Origin: Bradyrhizobium sp. Ec3.3 | GTDB lineage: Bacteria > Pseudomonadota > Alphaproteobacteria > Rhizobiales > Xanthobacteraceae | Assembly (NCBI RefSeq): GCF_000472925.1 | Contig: NZ_AXAS01000007.1 | Span: forward strand, 194,332 to 258,331 | Reading direction: 5' to 3' | Length of the DNA: 64,000 nt | In this document: positions 1 through 8,648 of the stretch, piece by piece | How the letters are laid out: each line of letters starts with the position of its first letter | How positions within the stretch are numbered: the first letter of the stretch is position 1 | The notes under the pieces: generated by a model | What the model saw: only the letters and a program-made list of their open reading frames with translations | Told to the model about the DNA's origin: nothing | The model's database searches: none | Made by a program: the position numbers and the translations under genes

Positions 1-124
1 GTGCGCGGAAGGTCCCAACGCCGACAGAGCTGGATTCGCACTGGCTGGTAGCAAAGAGTTATTGAGCTGCATCTGAGTTTATTTCCATTGCGGTCAACCG
101 GCGGGATCGGCGGTTAGAGATCGA

Positions 125-166
125 GGCTACGTGATAGGCACACAAGCTTTCGACAAGCTGACGAGT
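125..166 (-). promoter_or_regulatory. tts box (leftward)
   Basis: Read on the minus strand the segment is ctcgtcagcttgtcgaaagc followed by t, tgtg, tgcc and tatcacgta. This matches the rhizobial tts box (GTCAGCTT-N-TCGAAAGCT, then CC and TA spaced downstream). It points out of the left edge of the window, so its gene is not visible. In other rhizobia nopX lies downstream of rhcC1 (nolW) behind its own tts box, so nopX is a reasonable guess for the missing gene. Confidence 0.8.
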
Positions 167-612
167 CTCAGAATCAAAGAAGGCTTGCACAGAGCCGCCC
201 GACCATCTTGATTTCTCCAGGCGGCGCTGAGTGTTCGTCTCCGGCCCAGCACATGCGGCACGACGCTCGCCTGATGTGGCATGCTGGAAGAATAAGGCCG
301 CTCCGGTCGTCCAGTTGCGAATGACCATCGTCGAGGAGCCGCAAACAACATCACCACAGAGCCTCGCGTCGGCATTTCCGACTGCGCGTGGCTGCGTCTG
401 CGCCTCGCCATTCACCATCGAGCGCGCGATTCGCAAATATGACGATGTGTGAGCATGGCAATGTGTGAGTGGATCGAGCGAAGTCTGTCGGGCGCTCGTC
501 GGAGATGTTGTAGAGCCTAAAAGGCGCGGCCGAGAACGCGTGCGGTGGCGGATCCCGCATGTACCCGCGAATCCGTCCTCTCATCTCGGCGGTGAGGTTG
601 AATGAGATAGTT
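127..612 (-). pseudogene. relic of rhcC1 (T3SS secretin N-terminal subunit)
   Basis: Two stretches, in different frames, resemble the intact rhcC1 at 20,380-21,075. Around 612-540 the minus strand encodes GRIRGYMRDPPP, equivalent to GRIRGHMPDLPP of rhcC1. Around 390-230 it encodes HAQSEMPTRGSVVMLF followed by a tail ending SSSMPHQASVVPHVLGR, equivalent to the C-terminal SAQMPSRDSVLMLY and SSSDTPRQDGALPAH of rhcC1. The middle of the gene is missing and the frame is broken, so no product is expected. The relic is divergent from the nopA/rhcV operon exactly as rhcC1 is divergent from nopB, which suggests that a block with the promoter region was duplicated. Confidence 0.75.
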
Positions 613-629
613 TCCCGATCCGTCCTTCG

Positions 630-660
630 ACGTCAGCTTCTCGACAGCTAATCCCGTTAG
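630..660 (+). promoter_or_regulatory. tts box of the nopC/nopA-rhcV operon
   Basis: The plus strand reads cgtcagcttctcgacagcta followed by atcccgttag, a close match to the tts box with the CC and TA positions in place. It starts about 100 bases before the first gene of the operon (729), the usual distance, and implies TtsI control of 729-5,683. Confidence 0.88.
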
Positions 661-728
661 CGTAAGCAACGTGGATCGCTCGGTAGGTGATACCACCTTT
701 CTGATGGAACTAAATTGAGAGGCACCAG

Positions 729-920
729 ATGGCCGGCGCAATCGAAAGCGTGACTCATGCCAATTCTGATAGCGACAGCTCGCTGTCTGCAGCTGATCGT
801 CAAAACTTAGAATCGGCTTTTGGTTCGGTTCTTAACATGGTCGCGATCCAGTCTGTGGAGCGAAACATGTCAAAGTTTCACGAGACTGTGGCTGAAACAG
901 AAGAGGAAGAGGATTCTTGA
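729..920 (+). CDS. small T3SS pilus/secreted protein (NopC/NopA type)
   Basis: A 63-residue protein with no signal peptide, a Ser/Asp-rich start, one amphipathic helix (about residues 20-52) and a very acidic tail ending in EEEE. An ATG with a gagaggc ribosome site lies about 100 bases after a tts box. In NGR234 and HH103 two small genes, nopC and nopA, sit in this order just before the SctD gene (y4yQ). NopA builds the extracellular pilus and NopC is a secreted protein. By order this would be nopC; by mass (about 7 kDa) it fits NopA. I cannot settle which it is from the sequence, so I give no symbol. Confidence 0.75.
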   Translation: MAGAIESVTHANSDSDSSLSAADRQNLESAFGSVLNMVAIQSVERNMSKFHETVAETEEEEDS

Positions 921-990
921 TGTCGAAGTGTCCGACGTCAAGGGTGCGTCGCCATTCGTGGCGGCAGATTCAAACAGAAGGTGAAACGAT

Positions 991-1287
991 ATGACGAAAG
1001 TAACTGCTCCTAGCTCTGGAGCTAGCCACGACATCAACAATGAGAGCAAGGTCGCAAACAAGCCCGGAGGTTCCGGTAGCAATGTCAACGCGCCTGGCAT
1101 CGGATCGGCTGCATCGGGTGCCGGGGCTGTGCTTGATAGTGTTGGTAGCGCGGCAACCTTCGAAGCGCTGATCGCGCAGTTGAAGGCTGTCAATCAGCAA
1201 GCCATGGTCCAGGACATGCGGTTGCGTGCGCTGTCGACTGAGCTATCGAGCGAGAAGAAAGCGGCGAGCGAGCGGGCCAGCGGGTGA
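991..1287 (+). CDS. small T3SS pilus/secreted protein (NopA/NopC type)
   Basis: A 98-residue protein, ATG start behind gaaggtg. Residues 1-50 are rich in Gly, Ser, Ala and Asn and look disordered. Residues 53-95 form a predicted amphipathic helix (FEALIAQLKAVNQQ and onward). A low-complexity head with one C-terminal helix is typical of needle or Hrp-pilus subunits. No signal peptide is present, as expected for a protein secreted by the machine itself. It lies between the 63-residue gene and the SctD-like gene; the nopC-nopA-sctD order known from NGR234 would make it nopA, but its size is closer to NopC. Treat the pair as NopA plus NopC with assignment open. Confidence 0.75.
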   Translation: MTKVTAPSSGASHDINNESKVANKPGGSGSNVNAPGIGSAASGAGAVLDSVGSAATFEALIAQLKAVNQQAMVQDMRLRALSTELSSEKKAASERASG

Positions 1288-1412
1288 GCCTGGAAAGCGG
1301 GGCGAGTGCTCGCTCCGCTTTTTCCGCCGTGGCGACGATGTTAAGTCGTGCGGCCTGGAAATGAGTCGTGCCGTAATCGCCTGCACGTGCTCCTTGTTTC
1401 GGAGGATTGTCT

Positions 1413-2306
1413 GTGAATGAGGCTGCTGCCTCCCTGCATTTCGAGGTGCTATCGGGGCTTTATGCCGGACTAAGTGGGAAGGCGGCTGCTGGAACGAGCC
1501 TAATCGGTAGTGGCCTCGACGCAGATATGGTCTTCGTCGAACAAGGGCTTGAGCCGCATCACCTTCGCTTCACGCTTGTTGGGAATTCAATCGAGATTGA
1601 GGCTCTCGCAGCCATAGGCGCCCCGGAGGGCGAAGAGGATATCGCCGCAGGTGGGCGCGTTGTCCTTTCTCTTCCCGCCGTCGTTCGCGCGGGTGCGATG
1701 TCTATTCGCTGGTCGATCCAGAACACGGTCGAGGCGCGTTCGATCAGCCTATCGCGTGCTTCGATCTTAGCGCTCGCCATCGCGCTGCTCGCCTTTCTTG
1801 GTCTAGGCGCTCTCTCGACCATATTCTTCAAGGCCAACGGAAGTGCACCGAGCACCATTGCGTCGCCTGCCGCCGAGGTTGTACCCAAAGTGGGCTTGAA
1901 CAGACCTGATGATCGGCGAGCTCAGGCCGCAGCCGAAGTGCTGAAACAGGAAGTTGATAAGGCCGGCTTGCTCGATATCAGGGTCGGTTCTGGGCCGGGT
2001 TTTGTGAGCGCTGAGGGAACAGTAACGCCTGCAGCGGTTGCGAAATGGCAGGAGCTCCAGCAATGGTTTGATGGTCGTACAAACGGCGCGGTGGCACTGG
2101 TGAACGGAGTCGTGGTCAAGGAGGACAAGCAGCCATCCTCAATCGCTGTCGAAGCTGTTTGGCACGGAACCCAGCCCTATCTCCTTATCGGTGGACAGAA
2201 GTATTTCGTCGGCGCTCTGTTGGCCGACGGATGGGCGGTCAATCGAATCGAGGAGGGGCGTGTGCTGCTAAGCCGCAATGGCCGTTTTGCTGCCATCCCC
2301 TATTAG
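1413..2306 (+). CDS. T3SS inner-membrane ring protein SctD family (Y4yQ-like)
   Basis: About 297 residues. I chose the GTG at 1413 because ggagga ends six bases before it; a TTG at 1407 would overlap that site. Residues 1-105 form a compact beta-rich FHA-like cytoplasmic domain. A membrane segment follows at about 112-137 (ILALAIALLAFLGLGALS). The rest is periplasmic, with a ring-building-motif-like region (EVLKQEVDKAGLLDIRV to WFDG). This is the order of SctD/YscD/PrgH proteins, which with SctJ form the inner ring. Its place between the small pilus genes and rhcV matches y4yQ of NGR234. Shorter than YscD (about 420), which is normal for Rhc systems. Confidence 0.82.
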   Translation: MNEAAASLHFEVLSGLYAGLSGKAAAGTSLIGSGLDADMVFVEQGLEPHHLRFTLVGNSIEIEALAAIGAPEGEEDIAAGGRVVLSLPAVVRAGAMSIRWSIQNTVEARSISLSRASILALAIALLAFLGLGALSTIFFKANGSAPSTIASPAAEVVPKVGLNRPDDRRAQAAAEVLKQEVDKAGLLDIRVGSGPGFVSAEGTVTPAAVAKWQELQQWFDGRTNGAVALVNGVVVKEDKQPSSIAVEAVWHGTQPYLLIGGQKYFVGALLADGWAVNRIEEGRVLLSRNGRFAAIPY

Positions 2307-2343
2307 ACTTTCCGGACTCAAAGGAAAGATTAAGGAGAGCGTC

Positions 2344-2883
2344 ATGTCAAAGCTGTCCCACTACGATGTCGGGCCTAGCAGTGTTTCGCAGCGGCCAAAC
2401 GAGGACCATCATGCGCCGGTCATCGGGCCGACCATTTTCCAACCCAACAAGATTGAGATCGACGGTGCTTGCACTGGTGGTGAGAAGGAGCCGGCGCCGA
2501 TCTGGCGCGAGCTGAACGCATCGTATAAACCGCCGGATGTAGCAATAAAAGCCATAGGGGAGGCCAAAGATATTGATGCAGTCGGGCGCGTCAGTCTCAA
2601 CGAGATACGCACTCGCAATTATGAGATCGAGCCGCCCGCGGTGGCGGCGTCGCTCTATGGGCGCGATATCGCGCATGATCTGCTCTCCTTCGTCACGCCA
2701 AGGCTGCGTCATCCGGACATGCTGCGGGCAGAGCGGTATGGCATTCTTCTGGAACGTCTCGCCCATAAGCTGGCGGCCGCGCCTGCGGATTCGATGGCGC
2801 ACGAAGGTGTCGTCGTCCTGCAGCAGGGACTGCAGTGGTTGGCGCTGCTTCGGCAAAACCGGAACAGCTTGATCGAAGTCTAA
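2344..2883 (+). CDS. SctX (YscX)-like T3SS export protein, tentative
   Basis: 179 residues from the ATG at 2344, preceded by aaggag. No signal peptide or membrane segment. The first 90 residues are polar and probably flexible. The C-terminal 60 residues are helical, with the pattern LRAERYGILLERLAHKL, a gap, then VVVLQQGLQWLALLRQNRN, which resembles the end of Yersinia YscX (LHRAQDYRRELDTLQ onwards) as I recall that family. Its gene is followed by a TPR protein like YscY and then by the SctV gene, the same order as yscX-yscY-lcrD. In Yersinia, YscX and YscY bind each other and the export gate SctV. The family call is inference from order and pattern; the gene is otherwise a rhizobial T3SS protein of unknown role. 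Confidence 0.6.
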   Translation: MSKLSHYDVGPSSVSQRPNEDHHAPVIGPTIFQPNKIEIDGACTGGEKEPAPIWRELNASYKPPDVAIKAIGEAKDIDAVGRVSLNEIRTRNYEIEPPAVAASLYGRDIAHDLLSFVTPRLRHPDMLRAERYGILLERLAHKLAAAPADSMAHEGVVVLQQGLQWLALLRQNRNSLIEV

Positions 2884-2885
2884 TA

Positions 2886-3329
2886 ATGTCCAACTCCGAT
2901 GGAGCGCAACGGACGACAGACGTTTCCAAATCCGATAACGTCTCGCTGAGTGCCGGACAGGAACGCGATTTGCTTTGTGCCCTTTCCTATCTGTATCTTG
3001 CATGTGGGCAGAGCGCAGAATGCCTGGCTCTCTTGCGGCTCATCGTCCGCGACGACTCTCAAGATGTCGATCTGCTGCGGATTCTCGCCTACGCCCTCAT
3101 CTCGGAAGGCCTCGGCGATGAAGCGCTGCCGATCCTGGATAGGCTGGACGCACTTGATGATGAATCGTCTTCGCGCGCCTCTTTGATGCTCTTGCGTAGC
3201 CATGCGCTGCGGCGGGCCGGCCTCATAGACGAGGCACGCGCGGTTTTCAAAAACTATGTTTCGTTGCGTGACAGCAACGGCCCTATCAACCAACGATCGG
3301 AAGGTCCCCATGGCCAGCGTCCTGCGTAA
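2886..3329 (+). CDS. TPR chaperone-like protein, SctY (YscY)-like
   Basis: 147 residues, ATG at 2886, three bases after the stop of the previous gene. Residues 20-130 form three TPR-like helix pairs (YLYLACGQSAECLALLRL; YALISEGLGDEALPILDRL; HALRRAGLIDEARAVFKNYV). The end of the repeat block, YVSLRDSN, resembles YLELKDHN of YscY. SctY-class chaperones hold SctX and dock on SctV. The last 20 bases overlap the start of rhcV, which suggests translational coupling. Could also be called a general SctG-type chaperone. Confidence 0.7.
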   Translation: MSNSDGAQRTTDVSKSDNVSLSAGQERDLLCALSYLYLACGQSAECLALLRLIVRDDSQDVDLLRILAYALISEGLGDEALPILDRLDALDDESSSRASLMLLRSHALRRAGLIDEARAVFKNYVSLRDSNGPINQRSEGPHGQRPA

Positions 3330-5430
3330 CATCATTGCGGGCGCGTCGGCCAGCTCCGATTTGATGGTTGCGTTGGCGCTGCTTCTGACGGTCAGCATGA
3401 TGATCATGCCGATCCCGATAGTGGCGATCGATACTCTTATCGGCTTCAATCTGGGCTTCGCCATATTGCTGCTGATGGTTGCTCTCTATATCAGCACTCC
3501 GCTTGATTTCTCGTCCTTGCCGGGCGTCATCCTGATTTCCACGGTATTCCGCCTGGCGCTCACCATCTCGACGACGCGGCTGATCTTGGCTGAGGGGGAT
3601 GCCGGCAGCATCATTCACACGTTCGGTGATTTCGTCATATCGGGAAATATCGTCGTCGGCATTGTCATATTTTTAGTCGTGACCATGGTGCAGTTCATCG
3701 TCGTCGCCAAGGGCGCTGAGCGCGTGGCGGAGGTGGCGGCGCGCTTCACGCTCGATGCTCTGCCAGGCAAGCAGATGGGGATCGATGCGGAGCTGCGCAA
3801 CGGCCATATCGATCAGAACGAAGCCCGCAGCCGGCGCGCAACGTTGGAGAAAGAAAGCCAGCTTTATGGGGCTATGGATGGCGCCATGAAGTTCGTAAAG
3901 GGCGATGCCATCGCAGGGTTGGTGGTCATCTGCATCAACATGCTGGGCGGGATCACCATCGGCCTGCTCTCCAAGGGCATGTCTTTTGAGGCGGCGCTGC
4001 ATCAATATACCCTGCTGACGATAGGCGATGCGTTAATCTCACAGATTCCCTCGCTGCTGCTCTCGATTACAGCCGGGACGATCATCACTCGTGTCAATGG
4101 GGTTGTAAGGCTCAACCTTGGTACCGACATCGTTAACCAGCTCACGGCCAATCCGCACGCATTGCGGCTATCTGCCTGCGTCCTGGTCGTAATGGGGGCC
4201 ATTCCGGGTTTCCCGCTCCCTGTCTTTCTCCTCTTGGCCGCAGTCTTTGCGGCAGCGAGCTTTGCCGACGGCGTGATCCAAAGCGCCAAGAAAAGCGCCG
4301 ATGTCTCTCGCCCGGCTCCCGAACAGTCTAACAAGCAAACCGTGCCTGCGGGAGCACTTCCGGTCGCGGTGTTCCTTGCGCCCAGTCTGACACGGGCGAT
4401 CGACAAGGACGAATTGCAACAGCATATTGAGCGCGTTTCGGGACTTGTCTCAGCTGATCTTGGCATCACGATTCCGCGCATCCCCATCGAGGTCGACGAG
4501 CGCTTGCCGGAGTTGCAGTTCAGGGTGGATGTCGAGGGCGTCCCGGTCGATCAGGGTTTAATTGATCCAACACAGCTCGCACTCCGCGACGATCCGGCGA
4601 ACATTGAATTGAGCGGGATCCCGTTTCGGCGCGAGGCGGAGACGGATCAAATCTGGATTGAACAGAGCAACGCACCAGCTCTCAAGGCAGCCGGCATCGG
4701 CCATCACCGTCCCATCGAAATCCTGGCCTTGCGCGTCCATTCGGCGTTGACCCGCCATGCACAGTGCTTGGTGGGTATCCAGGAGACGCGCCAATTGCTG
4801 GCCCGGATGGAGACGGAATATTCGGATCTTGTGAAGGAGGTATTACGGACGACGCCGATCCCTAAGGTCGCCGACGTCTTACGGCGCCTCCTGGAAGAGG
4901 GTATTCCGATCCGGAACACGCGGCTGGTCTTGGAAGCATTGGCCGAATGGAGCGGACGTGAACAAAACGTCGTCTTGCTGACGGAATACGTTCGCTCCGG
5001 CCTGAGACGGCAGATCTGCCACCGCTATGCCAACGCACACCGTGTCGTGCCGGTCTTCATCATCGAACGTCAAACCGAGGATATTGTTCGCAGCGCGGTG
5101 CGTGACACTCCCAAAGGGCCCTACCTGGTTTTGACGGACGGGCAAAGCGAGGCGCTGCTGTCAAAAATGCGTCAGATCCATTCGAACGCAGTCCGAGGTC
5201 AGATCCAGCCCGTTATCCTTGCTTCGATGGATATAAGGCGCTTTGTCCGCGGTTTTCTCACCCGCAATGGGATCGATCTTGCTGTTCTATCCTATCAAGA
5301 CCTTGCCTCGGACTTCACAATTCAGCCGGTTGGATCCATCACACTCGCAGCTGCGAAGGACAAGGCTCCGTCGGAGGAGCTTAGCAACATGCTCGTTGCG
5401 GACGATTCACAGGCGCAGCAGTCGATATAA
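3310..5430 (+). CDS. rhcV: T3SS export gate protein RhcV (SctV)
   Basis: 706 residues from the ATG at 3310 (ggaagg just upstream); an earlier in-frame ATG at 3256 lies deep in the previous gene and is unlikely. Residues 1-320 hold the hydrophobic FHIPEP-type domain with several membrane segments and the conserved loop DALPGKQMGIDAELRNG. Residues about 345-690 are the cytoplasmic domain that forms the nine-part ring and receives chaperone-effector complexes. Length is as expected for SctV (about 690). Homologous to flagellar FlhA. It is the major inner-membrane export gate component. Confidence 0.95.
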   Translation: MASVLRNIIAGASASSDLMVALALLLTVSMMIMPIPIVAIDTLIGFNLGFAILLLMVALYISTPLDFSSLPGVILISTVFRLALTISTTRLILAEGDAGSIIHTFGDFVISGNIVVGIVIFLVVTMVQFIVVAKGAERVAEVAARFTLDALPGKQMGIDAELRNGHIDQNEARSRRATLEKESQLYGAMDGAMKFVKGDAIAGLVVICINMLGGITIGLLSKGMSFEAALHQYTLLTIGDALISQIPSLLLSITAGTIITRVNGVVRLNLGTDIVNQLTANPHALRLSACVLVVMGAIPGFPLPVFLLLAAVFAAASFADGVIQSAKKSADVSRPAPEQSNKQTVPAGALPVAVFLAPSLTRAIDKDELQQHIERVSGLVSADLGITIPRIPIEVDERLPELQFRVDVEGVPVDQGLIDPTQLALRDDPANIELSGIPFRREAETDQIWIEQSNAPALKAAGIGHHRPIEILALRVHSALTRHAQCLVGIQETRQLLARMETEYSDLVKEVLRTTPIPKVADVLRRLLEEGIPIRNTRLVLEALAEWSGREQNVVLLTEYVRSGLRRQICHRYANAHRVVPVFIIERQTEDIVRSAVRDTPKGPYLVLTDGQSEALLSKMRQIHSNAVRGQIQPVILASMDIRRFVRGFLTRNGIDLAVLSYQDLASDFTIQPVGSITLAAAKDKAPSEELSNMLVADDSQAQQSI

Positions 5431-5431
5431 G

Positions 5432-5683
5432 ATGGACCGAATGAATTCACGTCAGAAAGCAGTCCGGTGGCGCTTGGGCTCATTTTGTCTGCTCTCATTC
5501 TCAGCTCTCCTTTCCATTCTAGGACTCGGCGGTTGCGCTAGCTGGGATAGACCAGCTCTTCAGGTGCAGGAGACGTCGCCGCCAAAATTGCTTGGCGCAA
5601 AAGATATCGATCAAGCCATGCGCGAACGCATTGAGTGCGCCGTCGGCCAGAATCCAGACCAGGAGCTTTGCGCGACGCGCTGA
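5432..5683 (+). CDS. small lipoprotein at the end of the rhcV operon
   Basis: 83 residues, starting one base after the rhcV stop. A basic head, a hydrophobic stretch (LSFSALLSILGLGG) and Cys35 make a good lipobox (LGGC). The mature part is about 48 residues with two further Cys. This is the position of y4yS in other rhizobia, but I cannot confirm homology. The tight spacing suggests it is cotranslated with rhcV; a role at the outer membrane side of the injectisome is only inference. Confidence 0.6.
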   Translation: MDRMNSRQKAVRWRLGSFCLLSFSALLSILGLGGCASWDRPALQVQETSPPKLLGAKDIDQAMRERIECAVGQNPDQELCATR

Positions 5684-7255
5684 AGCAGAAAAAGCGCGGG
5701 TCTGTTGGACTGCTGGAACATCCCTTCAAGTTGATCTAATTGTCGCGGTGTCGCGCTTCGGCGTTACCGTTAGGGTGATGGCGGCCGGACGACATCTCGC
5801 TTCAATGATAAGGAGCGCTTCAGACGATCAGACATCGACGGCCGCCCCATCGCCGATACAGCAACGCCATGAAATAGGAAGTTGCCTATCTCTCACCTTG
5901 CCCAAGAGCCTAATCTAAATCCTGCCGAGATATGGGGCGAACGGAAGAGCGCCCGGCGAGCGTGTGTGTGTAGGTATTGGGCCGCGTGTCACAGCGAGGG
6001 CCCGCCATCGTGCCAGCAGCATAGCGGCGGCTGAAACAGGCCTTTTCTTCGATGTGATGAAAATAATAGGCAGCATTGCCCGAAATACGATGCTGCTGTC
6101 TCGGTATCCGCTGGAACTGGACCCCCCAGGTCGAACTTGATGCTACCGACGAAATCGGGCGACGACGAAGGTTGACTTTCGATCAGCACGTGGGCGTGTT
6201 TCCGTTCAATGCCAATCGCGATGGCACGCGTAGTTGCTCTAAGTCGCTACGCCGCGAGCAAGGTATGGCAGCTGTCTAAACAGGACCGGCTCAGGTCTTT
6301 TCGGTAAGCGTGGCGGATTAATTGCAGACATCACTGTGGCGCAAGCGCTCGTCACGGTAGCTGATCAACGCGCCTTGCCCGTGTTCGACGCGGACGAGAT
6401 GATGGAATGATGACCGCCGACCGGTAGGGCGCCCGAGTTGTACGAAATCGCCCGCCAGCGTCTGCAATCTGACACGACACGCGATTACCAGTGCCGGCAG
6501 ACACTGCACTTTTCGAGCCGGCACGCCGTTTGCTCTGTTCGCGGCACCATCACCAAACCAACGCTCCAGCGGTGATGTTAGGGGGCGGGCGCCAAGGCCA
6601 TCGGCGTCCCGCCCCTGACTTAGCCGTAAGTCGCACCTCGAGCAAACTTTCGATGCCATTTCGGAGCAGTCCAGCTCCAACCTCCGAAAGAGCCGCGACT
6701 ACCCGAGAGGAACCGATTTAGCACGTGACGGTGTCGATCTCGGTCTCGGTCATTGGCATTTTTCACCCGCCTTGCGCGATTCTGGCCGCGGGTTTGCCAA
6801 CGGAAGTAGGTCAGCAGCGCAACTGCAATTTCATGAACCACAGACGTGAGGCTTTTTTTTTTTGTCGGGCCGACGACACGTGATCGAAAATCGCCGGGAA
6901 CGCGCCTTCGGACTGCTGGCATCGAATTCTGCACGTCACAAACTGTCAATCGACGTGCAAGACTTATAGCACCCCCCGTCTGGATCGCGCCTTCCAGCCG
7001 CGCTTCGTATGCTGCAAAGCTCTCATTGTGCATTATTGTTCGTTCCTGCGGAGAGAGCGCTGCTGGGGCACGAGGGCACAACAACCCAATGATGTGCCAG
7101 GTGCCAGCGGAGGAGGCCGGGCGCTCCGAAACCCCGGCCATCTCCGCACCCGGCCTCCTCCTCAACCCAAGCCGGGAGCAAATAAATGAGGCAACCGATC
7201 GCACTCGGGAGCATCGATCTGTGAGGCAATACGCAGTCCACCTTTCTCCTTGCAC
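5684..7255. other. gene-poor stretch with decayed sequence
   Basis: No open frame here looks like a maintained gene. The last third (from about 6,722) is the first copy of a direct repeat described separately. Around 5,885-5,960 the plus strand encodes LAQEPNLNPAEIWGER, which faintly recalls the end of an IS630-type transposase, too weak to call. I could not identify the remainder. Confidence 0.5.
6722..7045. repeat. direct repeat, left copy, flanking the GH12 gene
   Basis: About 310 bases that recur at 8,649-8,950 in the same orientation with only scattered differences and small indels (for example the T run at 6,854-6,864 in this copy). Shared landmarks are acggtgtcgatctcggtctc at the start and gcgcttcgtatgctgcaaag near the end. 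On the minus strand both copies encode FAAYEARLEGAIQTGG, a segment also found in degenerate form at 13,852-13,925. The pair encloses the tts box, the GH12 endoglucanase and a recombinase fragment. Confidence 0.85.
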
Positions 7256-7286
7256 GGGTCAGCTTCTCGAAAGCCAAGCTTCGTAG
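7256..7286 (+). promoter_or_regulatory. tts box of the GH12 endoglucanase gene
   Basis: The plus strand reads gggtcagcttctcgaaagcc followed by aagcttcgta. The core is GTCAGCTTCTCGAAAGC, near identical to the consensus; the downstream CC is weak but TA is present. It lies 92 bases before the ATG at 7,378. Confidence 0.85.
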
Positions 7287-7377
7287 AATTCGAACCTGCC
7301 TTCAGATGAGGCCACCTAAGACTGAACTGCTCACCCATTCCAGGATACCCCGCTGGCAGAAAGAGGAAGAGAGCACT

Positions 7378-8175
7378 ATGGATTTTAATCGGATAAACGG
7401 TGCCGGCTCGCCAGAGTCCCCAATGGGCTACGTTTACTCACAGGAGGAACATGATCTTTTTAGCCAGGCTGTGAATAATGTCAGGTCATCGGCGACCGCC
7501 CCGATGCCGGCACAGAATCTGATTTGGAGGTCGAGCGATCCATACGGGCACTTTTCACGCGATGGCAATACCTGGAACAACGACGTGTGGGGCAGTGGTG
7601 CAGGGCCTCAGACCATTTCGGTGCATGAAGCGAACCGATGGAGCGTGTGGTCGAACCAGCCTGGAACTGGTGGCATCAAGAGCTATCCGCACGAGGCTGT
7701 CCATATCGGAAAGCCGCTCAGTGCAATCAACACTTTGACCTCGACCTTCAATCAGCACGTTCCTAAAAGCGGGGCTTGGGACACTGCCTATGATATTTGG
7801 GACAGCTCAAACCAGCAAGAGATCATGATCTGGACAAACTACACCGGAAACTCGGACGGTAGCGGCAACGTTAAGCCCATTTCGTATAAATACGCCCCTT
7901 CCGGGGCGTCGATCCCGGTCTATCGCAATGTCGCTGTAGGAGGGACGACCTGGAACGTGTTTGAAGGGAATAATGGTCACAACGTCATCTCGCTCGTGCC
8001 CATTTCGAAGAGCAATAGCGGGACAGTGGATATCAAAGGCATCCTAGAGTGGATCAAGTCGAAGGGTTACTTCGGCGACATAAACGTCGGTAGCGTCCAA
8101 TACGGCGTCGAGATCACCTCATCGCCAGGCGGAATGAACTTCAACTTCGACAATATGACCGTGACCTCGAAGTGA
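7378..8175 (+). CDS. GH12 endoglucanase, probable T3SS-secreted (GunA2-like)
   Basis: 265 residues from the ATG at 7378 behind agaggaag; the frame is open further upstream but that part overlaps the promoter. The protein has the GH12 fold markers: NNDVWG, SYPHEA, the nucleophile in NQQEIMIW (Glu148), FEG, and the acid/base in YGVEIT (Glu245). GH12 enzymes cut beta-1,4-glucan or xyloglucan. It has no signal peptide but has a tts box, so export by the T3SS is expected. Established knowledge: B. japonicum secretes a genistein-induced GH12 protein, GunA2, in a T3SS-dependent way; that protein is larger, so I do not give the symbol. Plant cell-wall loosening during infection is the likely role. 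Confidence 0.88.
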   Translation: MDFNRINGAGSPESPMGYVYSQEEHDLFSQAVNNVRSSATAPMPAQNLIWRSSDPYGHFSRDGNTWNNDVWGSGAGPQTISVHEANRWSVWSNQPGTGGIKSYPHEAVHIGKPLSAINTLTSTFNQHVPKSGAWDTAYDIWDSSNQQEIMIWTNYTGNSDGSGNVKPISYKYAPSGASIPVYRNVAVGGTTWNVFEGNNGHNVISLVPISKSNSGTVDIKGILEWIKSKGYFGDINVGSVQYGVEITSSPGGMNFNFDNMTVTSK

Positions 8176-8299
8176 AGATTCGTGGGACGGGGCGATCTGT
8201 GCTCATTGTAAGCCACGCCGGCTAACGGTCTCAGCCTGCGGCTTACGACGTCTGAGACCGGCGTGTCATTCGGCCTGCAAATGATTGCCCCCTAAGCCA

Positions 8300-8470
8300 G
8301 AAGACCGGCGTCCCCCTCCGATGGGGCGCCCCCACTTACACAAAGATCCACCAGGTCCTCACCAACCCGTTCTATGCCGGCGTTTATGTGTATGGCCGCA
8401 CCCAGCAGAGCTATCTCGATACGGGCGTCGAATCCGAAAGCGCATCAAACGACGCGGCCGCGAGCAGTGA
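8300..8470 (+). pseudogene. serine recombinase fragment
   Basis: In one plus frame the DNA encodes APTYTKIHQVLTNPFYAGVY followed by VYGRTQQSYLDTG. This is the typical segment of the recombinase domain (PF07508) of large serine recombinases, just after the catalytic domain. Only about 50 codons remain, with no catalytic domain or zinc ribbon, so it is a fragment. It sits between the GH12 gene and the right direct repeat and may record how this effector gene arrived. Confidence 0.7.
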
Positions 8471-8648
8471 CCGGTCTTTAAGAGGGCGGATTCAATCGGT
8501 CGTCGCAACGCTCTGAAGTTGGAGGTTGCGATGAGCATTCGAACGCGGCGATCGGCACGATCTGGACGAGCTCCATTGCCATCGCCAGGACATGCCGCCT
8601 GTGGCGGGGCGTGATGAACAGAGCGGATTCTGGCGGGGGATTGCCGCG

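Noticed and set aside
729..1287. Firm naming of the two small genes as nopA and nopC
   Set aside because: Gene order and protein size point in opposite directions; without alignment I left the symbols empty.
3256..3309. Upstream ATG of rhcV at 3256
   Set aside because: Lies inside the SctY-like gene with no ribosome site; the ATG at 3310 has ggaagg and fits the family start.
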